DNA of 64,000 bases from Clostridium peptidivorans (GCF_900205925.1 NZ_OAOD01000001.1:124001-188000); one strand, 5' to 3'. Numbered from the stretch's first letter, positions 1 to 9,116 are shown. Translations and numbers: made by a program. Notes: generated from the sequence alone by a model not told the origin.

Positions 1-843
1 CATTATACCATCATCTGCTGCTACTACAAGTATTACTATATCTGTTATTTGAGCTCCACGTGCTCTCATTGAAGTAAAGGCTTCATGTCCTGGAGTATCT
101 AAAAATGTTATCTTTTCTTCACCTATATTTACAGTGTAAGCTCCTATATGCTGAGTTATTCCACCAGCTTCTGAAGCTGCAACTTTAGATTTTTTTATTC
201 CATCTAAAAGTGAAGTCTTACCATGGTCAACGTGACCCATAACTGTTACTACTGGAGGTCTCTTTTCATTTAATACTTCATCTTCCTCATCTTCTTCAGG
301 TTCTACTGCTTCTAAAGTTAAATCCTTTTCCTTTTGAACAACAAAAGCTTCAAATTTTTCTCCTAGCTTTTCAGCTGTTTGAAAATCTATTTCTTGATTT
401 AATGAAGCCATAACTCCTATAAATATAAGCTGTTTTATAACTTCTGTATAAGGTTTTTTTAGCTTATCTGCAAGTTCCTTTACAGTAATGGTATCTTCCA
501 TTTCTATTACTATTTCGCCATTTCCTTCTTCAGATGAAGACTGTTCATTCTTATCTTCTTTAGCCTTTTTACCTTTATTTTTAGTAACTTTTATTTCTTC
601 TTCTATCTTTTCTTCTTGAAGCGCTCCATATTTTTCTTCTATATCATCTTCAATCTTTATAGAACTTTTTTCACCCTTATTATTCTCCATATATAGTTCT
701 TTTATAAGCTGAGCATCCTCATCTTCTATTACACTCATATGGTTTTTTACTTCTATATTAAACTCTTCCTGTAGTAAGGTTATAAGCTCCTTACTTGAAA
801 TATTTAATTCTTTAGCCAATTCATAAACTCTTATTTTTGACAA
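1..843 (-). CDS. infB: Translation initiation factor IF-2, N-terminal part (cut by window)
   Basis: IF-2 is the GTPase that brings initiator tRNA to the 30S subunit and promotes subunit joining. Residues 1-281 are visible. The N-terminal IF2_N helix domain begins [12 protein letters not shown], followed by a charged Lys/Glu-rich linker, a second IF2_N domain (about 115-165) and the start of the G domain. G1 (GHVDHGKT) lies near residue 203 and G3 (DTPGHEAF) near 248; the remainder is outside the window. The start is a TTG at 841-843, chosen because GGGGGTG lies 7 nt upstream and the conserved SKIRVYEL follows directly. It is the last visible gene of the rimP-nusA-rnpM-ylxQ-infB operon. Confidence 0.97.
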   Translation of the reverse strand, partial: MSKIRVYELAKELNISSKELITLLQEEFNIEVKNHMSVIEDEDAQLIKELYMENNKGEKSSIKIEDDIEEKYGALQEEKIEEEIKVTKNKGKKAKEDKNEQSSSEEGNGEIVIEMEDTITVKELADKLKKPYTEVIKQLIFIGVMASLNQEIDFQTAEKLGEKFEAFVVQKEKDLTLEAVEPEEDEEDEVLNEKRPPVVTVMGHVDHGKTSLLDGIKKSKVAASEAGGITQHIGAYTVNIGEEKITFLDTPGHEAFTSMRARGAQITDIVILVVAADDGIM

Positions 844-860
844 AATATTCACCCCCGAAA

Positions 861-1175
861 CTAAATATTATTACCTTGTTTCCATAATTCTAAAATCTTA
901 CTTGCAATTGAACTGTCACTTATACCAATTATTCCTATACCTTCTCTTCCAATAGCTGTAGATAGCTCCTCTGTGGAATAATGATTAATCATAGGAATAT
1001 CTTTTTTTTCTGATATTCTTAAGAATTTTTCTATGGTATTTAATGCGCAGTTTGATGAAACTATAAGCAAAAAACACTTATTTTTTAATGTAGTTTCTTC
1101 ACATTTATTATAGCCTTCTATAACTTTTCCAGCTTTTTTAGCAATTCCTAAAAAGCTTAATAACTTATCCTTCAT
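861..1175 (-). CDS. ylxQ: L7Ae-family RNA-binding protein YlxQ
   Basis: A 104-aa protein of the ribosomal L7Ae/L30e/S12e/Gadd45 fold, which binds kink-turn RNA. The N-terminal [18 protein letters not shown] motif is typical of this bacterial paralog. The partner RNA of YlxQ is not established. It overlaps the end of rnpM by 11 nt and has an AAGGAAGAG ribosome binding site inside rnpM, so the two are probably translationally coupled. Its place between rnpM and infB is the conserved Firmicute arrangement. Confidence 0.9.
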   Translation of the reverse strand: MKDKLLSFLGIAKKAGKVIEGYNKCEETTLKNKCFLLIVSSNCALNTIEKFLRISEKKDIPMINHYSTEELSTAIGREGIGIIGISDSSIASKILELWKQGNNI

Positions 1176-1434
1176 CTCTTATCTCTTCCTTTAACTTCTC
1201 ATAAACTTCCTGGCTAAGGGTGGTTTCTAGATTTCTTTCTAGTTTTCTCGTTTTAAAAGCCTTTTCAAGGCATTCTACACTTTTACAGATATATGCACCT
1301 CTTCCAGGTTTTTTTCCTGTCAAGTCTATAGAAACTTCTCCCTCTTTATTTTTCACTACTCTTATAAGTTCTTTTTTGGGTTTCATCTCCATGCATCCTG
1401 TGCACATTCTTTGAGGAACCTTTTTTACCTTCAT
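1165..1434 (-). CDS. rnpM: RNase P modulator RnpM (YlxR, DUF448)
   Basis: An 89-aa YlxR-family protein. The signature RMCTGC near residue 10 and the GRGAYIC motif near residue 46 are intact. Family members bind RNA, and in Bacillus subtilis YlxR was reported to bind RNase P RNA and dampen its activity. The gene lies between nusA and ylxQ, as in most Firmicutes. A ribosome binding site AAGGAAGGTGG precedes the ATG. Confidence 0.92.
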   Translation of the reverse strand: MKVKKVPQRMCTGCMEMKPKKELIRVVKNKEGEVSIDLTGKKPGRGAYICKSVECLEKAFKTRKLERNLETTLSQEVYEKLKEEIRDEG

Positions 1435-1459
1435 ATTAAACCACCTTCCTTCTCCAGCT

Positions 1460-2509
1460 TTATTCTGTTACTTGTGACTTGCTTTTAATATCTATTTTCC
1501 ATCCTGTAAGTTTTGCAGCAAGTCTTACATTTTGGCCTTCTTTACCAATAGCAAGAGATAATTGGTTATCATCTACTACAACTTTTGCAGATTTGTTTTG
1601 TTCATCTATAGTTACATCTAAAACATTAGCTGGACTTAGAGCATTTCCAATGTACTCTTCTGAAAGCTTACTCCACTTTATTATGTCAACTTTTTCATTT
1701 TTAAGTTCATTTACTATGTTTTGAACTCTAGTTCCCTTAGGTCCTACGCAAGCTCCCATAGGATCTACATCCTCATCATTCGAATACACAGCTATCTTTG
1801 TTCTAGATCCTGCTTCTCTTGATATACTCTTAATCTCTACAACCCCACTATATATTTCTGGAACTTCTAATTCAAACAATCTTTTTACAAGTCCTGGATG
1901 TGTTCTAGAAACTACAACTTGAGCTCCTTTAGTAGTATTTTTTACTTCTACAATATAAAGCTTAAGTCTTTCGTTGAAATTATACTGTTCTCCATGCATT
2001 TGTTCATTTGGTCCTAAAACAGCTTCAACTTTCCCAAGGTTTACAAAAACATTGCCTTTATCTTTTCTAATTACAGTTCCCGTAATTATATCTGAGGCTT
2101 TTTCTAAAAATTCATTATATACAATTCGTCTTTCCTCTTCTTTAATTCTTTGAATAACAACTTGCTTTGCAGCTTGAGCCGCTACTCTACCAAACTTTTT
2201 AGGAGTTACTTCTATATTTACTACTTCATCTATTTCATATCTTGGATCTAAAGTTTTTGCATCTTCTAGTGATATTTCATTGAACTCATCTTCTACTTCT
2301 TCTACTACCATTTTTCTGGAAAATACATTTATTTCTCCAGTTTCCCTATTCATATTTACTATTACATTTTGAATATTTGCCCCTTGTTTAGCATAATTTT
2401 TCTTGTATGCTGCAACTAGTGCATCTTCTATAGTACTAAATATAAGTTCTTCACTTATTCCCTTTTCTTTAACTATTTCCCTCAAAGCTTCTATGAATTC
2501 TTCATTCAT
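1460..2509 (-). CDS. nusA: Transcription termination/antitermination factor NusA
   Basis: A 349-aa NusA of the short Firmicute type, without the C-terminal acidic repeats of proteobacterial NusA. It has the N-terminal RNA polymerase-binding domain (1-125), an S1 domain (about 133-200, beginning DIITGTVIRKDKGNVFVNLG) and two KH domains (about 200-345, including DPMGACVGPKG and LAIGKEGQNVRLAAKLTGW). It promotes pausing and intrinsic termination. The AGGAGGG site lies about 12 nt before the ATG, a slightly long spacing. In B. subtilis NusA represses its own operon through a leader terminator; the leader described at 3057-3187 could do the same here. Confidence 0.98.
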   Translation of the reverse strand: MNEEFIEALREIVKEKGISEELIFSTIEDALVAAYKKNYAKQGANIQNVIVNMNRETGEINVFSRKMVVEEVEDEFNEISLEDAKTLDPRYEIDEVVNIEVTPKKFGRVAAQAAKQVVIQRIKEEERRIVYNEFLEKASDIITGTVIRKDKGNVFVNLGKVEAVLGPNEQMHGEQYNFNERLKLYIVEVKNTTKGAQVVVSRTHPGLVKRLFELEVPEIYSGVVEIKSISREAGSRTKIAVYSNDEDVDPMGACVGPKGTRVQNIVNELKNEKVDIIKWSKLSEEYIGNALSPANVLDVTIDEQNKSAKVVVDDNQLSLAIGKEGQNVRLAAKLTGWKIDIKSKSQVTE

Positions 2510-2529
2510 TTTTTTATGAACCCTCCTTA

Positions 2530-2991
2530 TTAAAGATCAACCCTTAAGTTTACTTTAGAAACCTTATCTCTTGGTATAACTATTTCTTTATTTTTATCTA
2601 ACAAAGTAATATCTTCATCAGTAAAAGACTTTAAAATTCCTTCTAACTTTTTCTTACCATTAAATGGTGAAGCTAACCTTATTGTAATAGAATTATCAAT
2701 GTATTTCTCTAAGTGTGCATCTGTATGCAACTCTCTTTCTATTCCTGGAGAAGAAACTTCTAAATAATAGCTATCAGAAATAGGATCTTCTGCATCTAAC
2801 ATTTCACTTACTTCTCTACTTACCTTTTCACAATCATCTAAGTTTATTCCATCTGCACTATCTATGTATATTCTTAAATAATTTTCTCCATTTTCTTTTA
2901 CAAATTCAACATGATATAGTTCATATCCTAATCTTTCAGTTATAGGAAAAACTAAAACTTCTATATTATTTACAATACCTTCTTTTTTCAT
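2530..2991 (-). CDS. rimP: Ribosome maturation factor RimP
   Basis: A 153-aa RimP (YlxS), needed for maturation of the 30S subunit. The family core is visible: GYELYHVEFVKENGENYLRIYID near residues 18-40, the DDCEKVSREVSEMLD segment, and YYLEVSSPGIERELH near residues 77-92. It is the first gene of the operon with nusA, rnpM, ylxQ and infB. Its AAGGAGGGATTACA site is strong. Confidence 0.97.
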   Translation of the reverse strand: MKKEGIVNNIEVLVFPITERLGYELYHVEFVKENGENYLRIYIDSADGINLDDCEKVSREVSEMLDAEDPISDSYYLEVSSPGIERELHTDAHLEKYIDNSITIRLASPFNGKKKLEGILKSFTDEDITLLDKNKEIVIPRDKVSKVNLRVDL

Positions 2992-3060
2992 TGTAATCCC
3001 TCCTTATGTATATATTTTGCAGTAATCTACAATAAAATACTAAGTATCCAATTAATTTAA

Positions 3061-3084
3061 AAACGCAACAATATAGTTGCGTTT
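3061..3084 (-). terminator. Leader terminator 2 upstream of rimP (attenuator candidate)
   Basis: A perfect 9-bp stem (AAACGCAAC / GTTGCGTTT) with a 6-nt loop, followed on the minus strand by further T residues. It lies downstream of the promoter at 3159-3187 and upstream of rimP, so it sits in the leader of the rimP-nusA operon rather than simply at the end of ispG. Confidence 0.7.
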
Positions 3085-3096
3085 CAAATAAATAGA

Positions 3097-3120
3097 AAGA
3101 GCGGGTTTAGACCCACTCTT
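3097..3120 (-). terminator. Leader hairpin 1 upstream of rimP (attenuator candidate)
   Basis: A 10-bp stem (AAGAGTGGGT / ACCCGCTCTT, one G-U pair on the minus strand) with a CTAA loop, followed by TCTATTTATTT. The U tract is imperfect, a feature often linked to dependence on NusA for termination. It stands in tandem with the hairpin at 3061-3084. Confidence 0.65.
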
Positions 3121-3158
3121 CTCAGCTAATGTATTATCAGTAACTTTACACCTTTTCC

Positions 3159-3187
3159 ATTGTATCATACAACATTTGTTATTTCAA
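3159..3187 (-). promoter_or_regulatory. Vegetative promoter of the rimP-nusA-infB operon
   Basis: On the minus strand: -35 TTGAAA, 17-nt spacer, -10 TACAAT. Transcription should start near 3152, giving a leader of about 160 nt that contains two terminator-like hairpins before rimP. The -35 hexamer lies in one arm of a 6-bp inverted repeat (TTCAAG / CTTGAA, 3183-3199). Confidence 0.75.
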
Positions 3188-3235
3188 GCAAAACTTGAAT
3201 TTATAAATTAAATATAGAAGTCATATACTCTCAAC

Positions 3236-4288
3236 TTACATCTTATTTATTTCTTTCAATAGCTCTTCTACTAAATCTTCTTCTTTTACTTTTTTAAACA
3301 TTTCTCCTTTTTTAAATATAAGCCCTACACCTTTTCCTCCTGCTATACCTATGTCTGCTTCTCTTGCTTCCCCAGGTCCATTTACTACACATCCCATTAT
3401 AGCTACCTTAATATTTTTATCTAAATCTTTTATCTTTTCTTCTACTTCTTTAGCTATATTTATTAGCCCAATTTCAGTTCTTCCGCAGGTTGGGCAAGAT
3501 ATTATTTCAATACCTTGTTTTTTAATTTGTAAAGCCTTTAATATTTCAATACCTACTTTCACCTCTTCTACAGGGTCTCCTGTAAGTGAAACTCTTATAG
3601 TATCTCCTATACCTTCAGAAATTAAAGTTCCAATCCCTATGCTGGATTTTATAGTTCCTCTCCAAGGAGTACCAGCTTCTGTTACTCCTAAATGTAGTGG
3701 ATAATCTGATTTTTGAGAAATTAATCTATAACTTTCAATCATATCCAAAACATTAGAAGATTTTATTGAAATCACTATATCATTAAAATTTGTATTCTCT
3801 AATATTTTTACATGTTTTAATGCACTTTCAACTAAAGCTTCAGGACATACTTTTCCATACTTGTTTAGTAATTCTTTATCTAAGGATCCAGAATTTACAC
3901 CTATTCTTATAGGAATTTTTTTATCCTTTGCCCTTTCTGCTACCATCTTAACTCTTTCTATACTTCCTATATTTCCTGGATTTATTCTTAATGCAGAAAC
4001 CCCATAGTCTATAGAATTTAATGCTAATTTATAATCAAAGTGTATATCCGCTACTACTGGTATAGTTACTTCCTTTATAATATACTTCAATGCCTCTGCG
4101 GCTTCCATATCTGGCACTGCGCATCTCACTATCTCACAACCTGCATTTTGCAGTCTATTTATTTGGCTTATTGTTTCTTTTATATTTCTAGTATCAGTAT
4201 TTGTCATGGATTGTACTGAGATAGGCGCATCTCCTCCAACAAATACACTTCCTACTTTTACTTTTCTTGTGTTTATTCTATTTATCAT
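3236..4288 (-). CDS. ispG: 4-hydroxy-3-methylbut-2-enyl diphosphate synthase (flavodoxin)
   Basis: A 350-aa IspG (GcpE), which converts MEcPP to HMBPP in the MEP isoprenoid pathway. The N-terminal TIM-barrel (VQSMTNTDTRN near residue 28) and the C-terminal 4Fe-4S ligands are present: CPTC near residue 264 and C followed by VVNGPGEA near residue 300. The start is the ATG at 4288, 9 nt after AGGAG; an in-frame TTG at 4297 lies too close to that site. It follows rseP and dxr, so two MEP-pathway enzymes share one operon. No proS or polC lies between it and rimP, unlike in Bacillus. Confidence 0.97.
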   Translation of the reverse strand: MINRINTRKVKVGSVFVGGDAPISVQSMTNTDTRNIKETISQINRLQNAGCEIVRCAVPDMEAAEALKYIIKEVTIPVVADIHFDYKLALNSIDYGVSALRINPGNIGSIERVKMVAERAKDKKIPIRIGVNSGSLDKELLNKYGKVCPEALVESALKHVKILENTNFNDIVISIKSSNVLDMIESYRLISQKSDYPLHLGVTEAGTPWRGTIKSSIGIGTLISEGIGDTIRVSLTGDPVEEVKVGIEILKALQIKKQGIEIISCPTCGRTEIGLINIAKEVEEKIKDLDKNIKVAIMGCVVNGPGEAREADIGIAGGKGVGLIFKKGEMFKKVKEEDLVEELLKEINKM

Positions 4289-4300
4289 ATCAATCAACTC

Positions 4301-5323
4301 CTAGAATTGTACAGGGTATAATATATCTTTTATCGTAACTATAATCATCAGTGTTATAAGTACAACAAAACCAATATAATTTAATACTCCTATCTTATTA
4401 CTATCAATTTTCTTTCTTGTAATAAACTCAATTAAGAATAGTATTATCCATCCTCCATCTAGTGCTGGGAAAGGAATTATATTAAATATTGCTAATTGAA
4501 CACTTAAATAAGCCGCAAAGGATAGTAAACTTAAAAATCCTTCTTTAGCAGCTTCTCCAGATACTCTCATAATAGTTACGGGTCCACCAAAATCATTTAT
4601 AGAAGCTTTCCCTGTAAATAATGTTTTAAAGAATCCAAAGGTTTGCTTTACTAATGATGTAGTTTCAACAAATCCATATTTTATCGATTCACTTATTCCT
4701 GGATTTTTTACGAGTGTTGGATAAACTCCTACCACAAATCTATTTTCTTTTTCATCTTTAACAGGAGTAATCGTGGAAGATTTAGTTTCTTCTCCTCTTT
4801 CATAAATTACACTTATAGTGTTTCCATTTGCAGTATAAACTTGAGTTACAAAATCTTCCCATGTGGTTATAGCCTTGTCATTTATTTGAACTATTTTATC
4901 ACCTTGTTTTATACCTGCCAAGTCTGCTGGGTTACCAGGAATTACTTTATCAACTACAGGAACTAAGAACCCTCTACTACCTGCTATTATTGAATACAAA
5001 ACTACAGCTAATATAATATTCATAATAGGTCCTGCTGATACTATGCTAAGCTTTCTTAAAGGCGATTTATTTTGAAAAGCTCTTTCATCTGATGTTACTT
5101 CTCCATCTTCTCCTAACATTTTTACATATCCACCTATAGGAAGGAGCTTAATAGAATACTCTGTTTCTCCTCTTCTTACTCCAAAAAGCTTAGGACCCAT
5201 TCCTATGGAAAATTCCTCTACTTTTACTCCATTTAATTTTGCCATTATAAAATGTCCAAATTCATGTACTATTACTAAAAGACCAAAGGCAAATATCGCA
5301 CCTAGTATATAAATTATGTTCAC
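4301..5323 (-). CDS. rseP: Site-2 intramembrane zinc metalloprotease RseP/RasP
   Basis: A 340-aa S2P protease. The zinc-binding HEFGH lies at residues 20-24 in the first membrane segment, a PDZ domain spans about 115-190, and the third ligand motif (FPALDGG) lies near residue 285. It cleaves membrane-embedded substrates such as anti-sigma factors and signal peptide remnants. The start is a GTG 8 nt after AGGAGG. It is placed between dxr and ispG, as in most Firmicutes. Confidence 0.97.
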   Translation of the reverse strand: MNIIYILGAIFAFGLLVIVHEFGHFIMAKLNGVKVEEFSIGMGPKLFGVRRGETEYSIKLLPIGGYVKMLGEDGEVTSDERAFQNKSPLRKLSIVSAGPIMNIILAVVLYSIIAGSRGFLVPVVDKVIPGNPADLAGIKQGDKIVQINDKAITTWEDFVTQVYTANGNTISVIYERGEETKSSTITPVKDEKENRFVVGVYPTLVKNPGISESIKYGFVETTSLVKQTFGFFKTLFTGKASINDFGGPVTIMRVSGEAAKEGFLSLLSFAAYLSVQLAIFNIIPFPALDGGWIILFLIEFITRKKIDSNKIGVLNYIGFVVLITLMIIVTIKDILYPVQF

Positions 5324-5355
5324 TATATATTCCTCCTTAAAATTTATGTAATGAA

Positions 5356-6507
5356 TTATAGATATGTATTATATACGAATTCCTTAACAGATTTATCTAA
5401 ACTTATTATATCTTCTAACTCATAGGAAAAACTTGCATTAAACTTACTCATACTTTCTTCTAATATATATCCTATTTCTAGGAACTTTATATGACCTTTC
5501 ATAAATAGATCAACTGCTGCCTCATTTGCTGCATTTAAAATAGCTGGCATAGTTCCTCCTATTTTCCCTGCTTCATAAGCAAGTTTCAAAGGCTTAAAAG
5601 TATCTATATCTGGCTTTTCAAAAGTTAGCATTGCTACCTTAAAAAGATCTAATTTATCAATGACAGATTTTTTTCTAAGTGGATAATTTAAAGCATATTG
5701 TATTGGAAGTCTCATATCTGCTACTGATAATTGTGCTATTATACTTCCATCTTTATACTGAACCATAGAATGTATTATGCTTTCAGGATGAACTGCTACC
5801 TCAATATTATTATAATCTAAATTAAATAAAAAATGAGCCTCTATTACTTCTAGTCCCTTATTCATTAAAGTAGCCGAATCTATAGATATCTTTTTGCCCA
5901 TGCTCCAACGCGGATGATTTAAAGCCTCTTTTACCGTTACATTCCTTAATTCATCACTTTTTTTCCCTCTAAAGGGCCCTCCTGAAGCAGTAAGTATTAT
6001 TTTTTCAACATCCTCTCCCTTATTCCCTCTTAAGCATTGAAAAATAGCACCATGTTCTGAGTCCACAGGGAGTATATTTACATTATATTTTTTTGCTTCC
6101 CTTATTATCAATTCTCCTGCTACTACTAAAGTTTCCTTGTTTGCTAAAGCTATATCCTTCTTGGCTCTTATAGCTTTTAAAGTTGGTTCAAGTCCTATCA
6201 TTCCAACCACTGAAGTTAAAACTATATCTACCTTTTCTAAAGAAGCTATTTCATTTAAACCATCAATTCCATATAATACATTCGTTTTTAAACCTTTTTC
6301 CATGCAATATTCAGCTACTTTTTTATAAGCTGTTTGATCCATCATAGCCACGTATTCTAAATTAAATTCCTGTAATATTGATATAATTTTTTCCCAATTT
6401 GTATTAGCTGATATAGCTACTAAATTTAGTTCATCATCATTTTTTATAACATTTAAAGCTTGAGTCCCAATGGAACCAGTAGCTCCAAGTATACATATGT
6501 TTTTCAC
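5356..6507 (-). CDS. dxr: 1-deoxy-D-xylulose 5-phosphate reductoisomerase
   Basis: A 383-aa DXR, which makes 2-C-methyl-D-erythritol 4-phosphate from DXP with NADPH. The dinucleotide site GATGSIG lies at residues 8-14. The metal and substrate motifs PVDSEHGA (about 147-154) and TASGGPFRG (about 173-181) are intact. The start is a GTG preceded by AGGAGAG. Confidence 0.98.
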   Translation of the reverse strand: MKNICILGATGSIGTQALNVIKNDDELNLVAISANTNWEKIISILQEFNLEYVAMMDQTAYKKVAEYCMEKGLKTNVLYGIDGLNEIASLEKVDIVLTSVVGMIGLEPTLKAIRAKKDIALANKETLVVAGELIIREAKKYNVNILPVDSEHGAIFQCLRGNKGEDVEKIILTASGGPFRGKKSDELRNVTVKEALNHPRWSMGKKISIDSATLMNKGLEVIEAHFLFNLDYNNIEVAVHPESIIHSMVQYKDGSIIAQLSVADMRLPIQYALNYPLRKKSVIDKLDLFKVAMLTFEKPDIDTFKPLKLAYEAGKIGGTMPAILNAANEAAVDLFMKGHIKFLEIGYILEESMSKFNASFSYELEDIISLDKSVKEFVYNTYL

Positions 6508-6523
6508 ATTTAATCTCTCCTTT

Positions 6524-7513
6524 TTATGTCTTGCTTTCTAATATACTCTTGCATATTATAACACAAACTGGTGCCATAAATATTCCAATTAGTCCAAAAG
6601 TTTTTAATCCTACATAAAGAGCTAATATTGCAATTAACGGATGTATTTTAAATTTACTACTCATAAACCTAGCTTCCATTATTTGTCTCATAATAATCAG
6701 TAATATATATAAACAAATTAATCCAAATGCAATTATATAATTTTTACAAACTATTTTATAAATTATAATTGGGAAAAATACAATAATGGTTCCTACATAT
6801 GGTAGGAAATCCAGTATACCACAAATAACTCCTAGTATAAAAAAGTTCTCTATATTAAGTGCCCATAACCCTAATATTGTTTCTATAGTAGTAATAAGTA
6901 TTAATATTATCTCTATTTTTATAAACATTTTCATGTCTTTCCATTTTTCTTCTAAAAACTCAATCATATTTAATGGAAAAAACTTCTTAATAGCATTTAA
7001 TATAACATATCTATCTACTAAAATAAAGTAGGCAGTTATATTACCTATAAAATAATTTAAAATGCTATCGGTAGTATAAGCTGCCCCTCTTTTAAGAAAA
7101 CTGCTATCTAATACACTTAAATAATAGCTTTCCATTTTTTCATTTAGTTCTTGTATATTTAAATTAAAAGTTATACTAATGTTTTCTACGGATTTTAAAA
7201 GTGAATAATAAGTATCAATAATTATACTTCTTATACTGTAAATCCATCTTCCTATAAGAAATAGAGCTACCATAAATAATATGTTTATAATAACTATAGT
7301 GATTACTGCACTGATTTTCTTACTTATAAAATTTGACTTAATTAATAAATTATAAATTGGATAACAAAATAATAACAACATAGCAGTTATTAAAAAAGGT
7401 CTAAAGTATTTTTTAAAAATTAAGGCGAAAAAAATAACTACTATTATAGATATTGCACAATATATTAATTTTATATATATTGAGCTATTTTGATTTTTGT
7501 TTTTATATATCAA
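6524..7513 (-). CDS. AI-2E family membrane permease (YtvI-like)
   Basis: A 329-aa integral membrane protein with about eight hydrophobic segments and a soluble stretch near residues 90-150. The motif ILDFLPYVGT and the terminal KTFGLIGIFMAPV are typical of the AI-2E/UPF0118 family, closest in style to the sporulation-linked YtvI group. The family includes sodium/proton antiporters and exporters of small molecules; the substrate here cannot be told. It starts with a TTG whose SD (GAGGT) lies in the last codons of cdsA. In Bacillus cdsA is followed directly by dxr, so this gene is an addition to that block. Confidence 0.8.
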   Translation of the reverse strand: MIYKNKNQNSSIYIKLIYCAISIIVVIFFALIFKKYFRPFLITAMLLLFCYPIYNLLIKSNFISKKISAVITIVIINILFMVALFLIGRWIYSIRSIIIDTYYSLLKSVENISITFNLNIQELNEKMESYYLSVLDSSFLKRGAAYTTDSILNYFIGNITAYFILVDRYVILNAIKKFFPLNMIEFLEEKWKDMKMFIKIEIILILITTIETILGLWALNIENFFILGVICGILDFLPYVGTIIVFFPIIIYKIVCKNYIIAFGLICLYILLIIMRQIMEARFMSSKFKIHPLIAILALYVGLKTFGLIGIFMAPVCVIICKSILESKT

Positions 7514-7515
7514 TA

Positions 7516-8310
7516 TTACAACCTCATTATAAATGTTATATAATAATATACTACCAATGAGGCAAAAAGTATGCTATCAAATCTATCTAATATTCCTCCA
7601 TGTCCTGGAATTAAGTTACTATAATCCTTTACTCCTGCATATCTCTTTATAGAAGATGCTGTTAGATCTCCAAACTGCGTAATAATTCCGCACAGTGCTC
7701 CTAGTAAAAAGAAATGTATTACAGGAACATTAACTCCTCTACTAATTACATATATTCCAAATATTCCACAGGCAATGGTGCTTCCTAAAAAGCCTCCTAT
7801 GGATCCTTCTACTGTCTTTTTAGGACTTACTTCTGGGCATAGCTTTCTTTTTCCGAAAAATTTACCAGAATAATAAGCCGTAGTATCACAAACCCAGGAA
7901 GATATAAAAATAAACCATATTAATAAATTTCCATATTCCTTATTGTTTGTCATTACTATGAAACTAAAAAAAACTCCTATATATAAAAATCCTAAAAATG
8001 TCACGGATATATCGATAAAGTTATAGTTTTTATTTAATACAGGAATACACAGCGAAATCAGGATGGCAAATATGATTATAAAAAACAAGCTCTCAAAGTT
8101 CATATTATTAGGATATAAATAATATATTATACAAATTGCATATCCTATCCAAGAAATAGGATTTATATTCTTTTCTTTAGATACCTTGTAAAATTCATAC
8201 ATACCACATAACGATAAAATCAAAACTAAATATTTTAAAAATATACCTCCTATAAATAAAAATATAATAAATGGAGATATTATTAGGGCTCCTATATATC
8301 TATTGTTCAT
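7516..8310 (-). CDS. cdsA: Phosphatidate cytidylyltransferase (CDP-diglyceride synthase)
   Basis: A 264-aa multi-pass membrane enzyme that makes CDP-diacylglycerol from CTP and phosphatidate. The CDP-alcohol synthase signature is visible near the C-terminus: KRYAGVKDYSNLIPGHGG, then LDRFDS. The conserved KRKLCPEVSPKKTVEGSIGG segment lies near residues 155-174. It is co-transcribed with uppS upstream. Confidence 0.97.
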   Translation of the reverse strand: MNNRYIGALIISPFIIFLFIGGIFLKYLVLILSLCGMYEFYKVSKEKNINPISWIGYAICIIYYLYPNNMNFESLFFIIIFAILISLCIPVLNKNYNFIDISVTFLGFLYIGVFFSFIVMTNNKEYGNLLIWFIFISSWVCDTTAYYSGKFFGKRKLCPEVSPKKTVEGSIGGFLGSTIACGIFGIYVISRGVNVPVIHFFLLGALCGIITQFGDLTASSIKRYAGVKDYSNLIPGHGGILDRFDSILFASLVVYYYITFIMRL

Positions 8311-8330
8311 ACAATCAGCTCCTTAAATAA

Positions 8331-9089
8331 TTATTTTATACCTCCAAATCTTCTATCCCTATTTTGAAAGTCATATATTGCTTTATGAAGATGCTCCTTT
8401 TTAAAATCCGGCCATTTTATATCAGAATACCAAAATTCGGAATAAGCACATTGCCATAATAAGAAATTACTTATTCTTTGCTCTCCGCTTGGTCTTATAA
8501 TTAAATCTGGGTCCGGCATATCTTTCGTATAAAGATATTTAGAAAACATTTCTGAATCCATATCTTCTAGCATTATCTTTTCCATATTTAAATCTTCATA
8601 TAAAAGTTTTATTCCTCTTAAAATTTCATCTCTTCCGCCATAATTTAATGCTAAATTTAATACTAATCCTGTATTATTCTTAGTTTTTTCATAAGCATTT
8701 TTAAGCTCTTCCCTGCAAATGCTAGGTAAATTCTCTATTTCCCCTATAGATTTAACAACAACCTTATTTTGGTGTAGTTCCTCTACTTCTTTTTTTAAGT
8801 ATTCTACTAAAAGTTTCATAAGTGCATTTACTTCTTCTGCTGGCCTCTTCCAATTTTCTGTTGAAAACGCATATAAGGTTAAATATTTCACACCTAAGTT
8901 GCTGCACTCTTTTACTATTTGCCTAATATTTTCTACACCTGCTTTATGTCCCATAGGACGCGGAAGATTTCTTTGTTTAGCCCATCTTCCATTCCCATCC
9001 ATTATAATAGCTATATGTCTAGGTATATTATTTTCATCTAAGGAAATATCTTCATTCTCCTGCTTTTTATTACTAAATAACTTCCACAC
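8331..9089 (-). CDS. uppS: Isoprenyl transferase (undecaprenyl diphosphate synthase)
   Basis: A 252-aa cis-prenyltransferase that makes the C55 lipid carrier for cell wall synthesis. The catalytic Asp is D31 in IMDGNGRWAK; the downstream YAFSTENWKRP and the C-terminal DLIIRPSGEQRISNFLLWQ motifs are intact. The start is a GTG after GGAGTGATGGTTT. The frr terminator lies just upstream, so expression probably depends on readthrough or a weak internal promoter. Confidence 0.97.
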   Translation of the reverse strand: MWKLFSNKKQENEDISLDENNIPRHIAIIMDGNGRWAKQRNLPRPMGHKAGVENIRQIVKECSNLGVKYLTLYAFSTENWKRPAEEVNALMKLLVEYLKKEVEELHQNKVVVKSIGEIENLPSICREELKNAYEKTKNNTGLVLNLALNYGGRDEILRGIKLLYEDLNMEKIMLEDMDSEMFSKYLYTKDMPDPDLIIRPSGEQRISNFLLWQCAYSEFWYSDIKWPDFKKEHLHKAIYDFQNRDRRFGGIK

Positions 9090-9116
9090 AAACCATCACT
9101 CCATGTTCTCCTTATT

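Noticed and set aside
3013-3045. A second promoter for rimP (TTGGAT, 16 nt, TAGATT)
   Set aside because: The -10 is poor, and the TTGAAA/TACAAT pair at 3159-3187 is much better. It could still be a weak secondary start.
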